This document shows positions 62,756 through 64,000 of a stretch of DNA of 64,000 nt, one piece after another (the stretch's first letter is position 1; each line of letters opens with the position of its first letter). The stretch spans positions 62,001-126,000 of the forward strand of contig DASTYC010000023.1 of the NCBI GenBank assembly GCA_035765195.1. The letters run 5' to 3'. Source of the stretch: CALAED01 sp035765195. Its GTDB lineage: Bacteria > Actinomycetota > Actinomycetes > Streptosporangiales > Streptosporangiaceae. A program made the position numbers and the translations under genes. The notes beneath the pieces are model-generated. The model searched no databases. It was not told the DNA's origin and was given only the letters and a program-made list of their open reading frames with translations.

Positions 62756-62922
62756 GATCGCGGTTCCCTCTTCGTCCGGGCGCCCCTCGTGGGCGGCCTC
62801 ACCCCTGCCACGAACGCCACCGCCTCGATCCGACACCGTCCCTCGGATTTCTTTCGAGGACTTTCCGGGTGCCCGGCGAAAACCTGTTGACCCGGTCCGT
62901 CGGCCCCGGATAGTCCGGATAG

Positions 62923-64000
62923 ATGCCTTGGAACGCGCGCATCCGCCCTCGCCTGTGCACTCACCTTCCGCGTGCGGCGCTCACCGTCCTGACCGCCCTC
63001 GTCTTAACGGCGCCGACGGTCCCCGCCGCTACCGCCGCTACCGCCGCTACCGCCGCTACCGCCGCGGCCGCGGGGCCGGCCGGCATCGTTGTCCACACCG
63101 ATAAGGGCGCCGTACGGGGTGTCGCCCACGACGAAGTCATCGAGTACTCCGGCATCCCGTACGCGGCTCCCCCGGTCGGGGCGCTGCGCTGGCGTCCGCC
63201 GCGGCCCGCCGCTCGCTGGAATGGCATCCGCGACGCCGGCACCCCCGGGCCGGACTGCGCCCAGTCGGCGGCAGGCTTCCGACCGGGCAAGCCCGCCTCC
63301 GCCGCCGAGGACTGCCTCTACCTGAACGTCTGGCGGCCGGTGCACGGCCGGCGCCCGCTGCCTGTCATGGTCTGGATCCACGGCGGCTCCTACGCCTTCG
63401 GCGCCGGAGCCGACTTCGCCCCCAGGGATATGGCGATCAAGGGCGACACCGTCGTCGTGACCGTGAACTACCGGCTGGGCGCGCTGGGCTTCCTCGCCCA
63501 CGACGCGCTGAACGCCGAAAGCTCCGACGGCTCCTCCGGCGCGTACGCCATCCAGGACCAGCAGGCCGCGCTCGGCTGGGTGCGGCGCAACGCGGCCGCC
63601 TTCGGCGGCGACCCCCGCAACGTCACCATCGCGGGCGAGTCGGCCGGCGGAGCGTCGGTCTGCACCCAAATGATCTCGCCCCCTGCGCGCGGCCTCTTCC
63701 ACCGCGCGATCTCCCAAAGCGGCGCCTACGGCGTCGGCGGCTGCGACACGCGTTCGGCCGGCGCCGCGGTCGCCGAGGGGCAGGCGTTCGCGGCCGCGCT
63801 GGGCTGCGCGGACACGGCGGACGCCGCCGCCTGCCTGCGCGCCAAGCCGGTCGCCGACCTGCTCGAGGCGCAGGCGAGCCAAAGCTGGAGCCCGGCGCTG
63901 GGCGGCCGTACGCTCCCGCTCGACCCGGCCGCCGCGTTTCGCACTGGAAGGTTCACGCATGTGCCGGTGCTCACCGGGACCAACACCGACGAGTCCACGA
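62923..64000 (+). CDS. Secreted carboxylesterase type B (3' end outside window)
   Basis: The visible 359 residues start with a signal peptide (Arg-rich head, hydrophobic core, cleavage near APTVPA) followed by an Ala/Thr repeat (GCCGCTACC units at 63029-63063) and the esterase domain: YSGIPYAAPPVG, EDCLYLNVW, the oxyanion IHGGSY, and the nucleophile Ser in GESAGGASV. The family hydrolyses esters outside the cell. The codon for residue 28 is TTA (63004-63006), rare in high-GC actinomycetes and read by the bldA tRNA in Streptomyces, so translation may be developmentally timed. The Asp/Glu and His of the triad lie downstream or off the window. Confidence 0.9.
   Translation, partial: MPWNARIRPRLCTHLPRAALTVLTALVLTAPTVPAATAATAATAATAAAAGPAGIVVHTDKGAVRGVAHDEVIEYSGIPYAAPPVGALRWRPPRPAARWNGIRDAGTPGPDCAQSAAGFRPGKPASAAEDCLYLNVWRPVHGRRPLPVMVWIHGGSYAFGAGADFAPRDMAIKGDTVVVTVNYRLGALGFLAHDALNAESSDGSSGAYAIQDQQAALGWVRRNAAAFGGDPRNVTIAGESAGGASVCTQMISPPARGLFHRAISQSGAYGVGGCDTRSAGAAVAEGQAFAAALGCADTADAAACLRAKPVADLLEAQASQSWSPALGGRTLPLDPAAAFRTGRFTHVPVLTGTNTDEST

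Overview
The window is a stretch of a high-GC actinobacterial chromosome. The organism is an actinomycete: mshB (mycothiol synthesis), an actinobacterial-type qcrB, GTG/TTG starts and ATGA-type gene overlaps all point that way. A Streptosporangiaceae/Thermomonosporaceae-like genus is my guess; the sequence alone does not fix it.

About 0.9-37 kb (perhaps to 39 kb) looks like one specialised-metabolite locus built around isoprenoid supply. The left arm (minus strand, ispH to ispG, 11.8 down to 0.9 kb) holds three genes of the MEP pathway (dxs, ispG, ispH) and a trans-polyprenyl diphosphate synthase. Between them sit two Gfo/Idh/MocA oxidoreductases, an Ldh-type dehydrogenase, an M20 metallohydrolase, a xylose-isomerase-like TIM barrel and a small protein I do not recognise. 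A 480-bp divergent promoter region with a perfect 14-bp palindrome separates this arm from the right arm (plus strand, 12.3-31.3 kb). The right arm encodes two DegT/StrS aminotransferases, a SAM methyltransferase, two paralogous adenylate-forming ligases, an SDR, an MMPL exporter, a nucleotide-sugar 6-dehydrogenase, a P450, a UbiA-type membrane prenyltransferase/cyclase, an NAD(P)-binding epimerase-like protein, an orphan 190-residue protein, an FAD monooxygenase-like enzyme and an alpha/beta hydrolase. One SnoaL-like protein lies in the opposite direction. No PKS, NRPS, soluble terpene cyclase or glycosyltransferase is visible.

The locus continues with isolated copies of three respiratory genes: nuoD and nuoB (the two subunits that form the quinone pocket of complex I) and qcrB (the quinone-binding cytochrome b of the bc1 complex). 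None of their usual operon partners is present. I infer that these are spare, possibly insensitive, targets, and that the product is a polyprenyl-derived inhibitor of respiratory quinone sites. This is the most exciting idea in the window. A LuxR-type regulator, a TetR regulator, a sigma-region-4-like protein and an orphan response regulator lacking the conserved receiver lysine border this part.

From 39 kb to the end the content looks like ordinary accessory and housekeeping chromosome: two frameshifted genes, a heterodimeric ABC exporter with one canonical and one degenerate ATP site, an SDR/TetR divergent pair, an S9 peptidase, a Ser/Thr kinase, mshB, an MFS exporter with a PadR regulator, a small orphan operon with a broken 3' end, rocD with an Lrp regulator, a three-gene exported-protein operon, a VOC protein, an ECF sigma factor with its YCII partner, a RibD-like reductase and a truncated secreted carboxylesterase. 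At the extreme left is the 5' part of a molybdenum oxidoreductase gene resembling assimilatory nitrate reductase.
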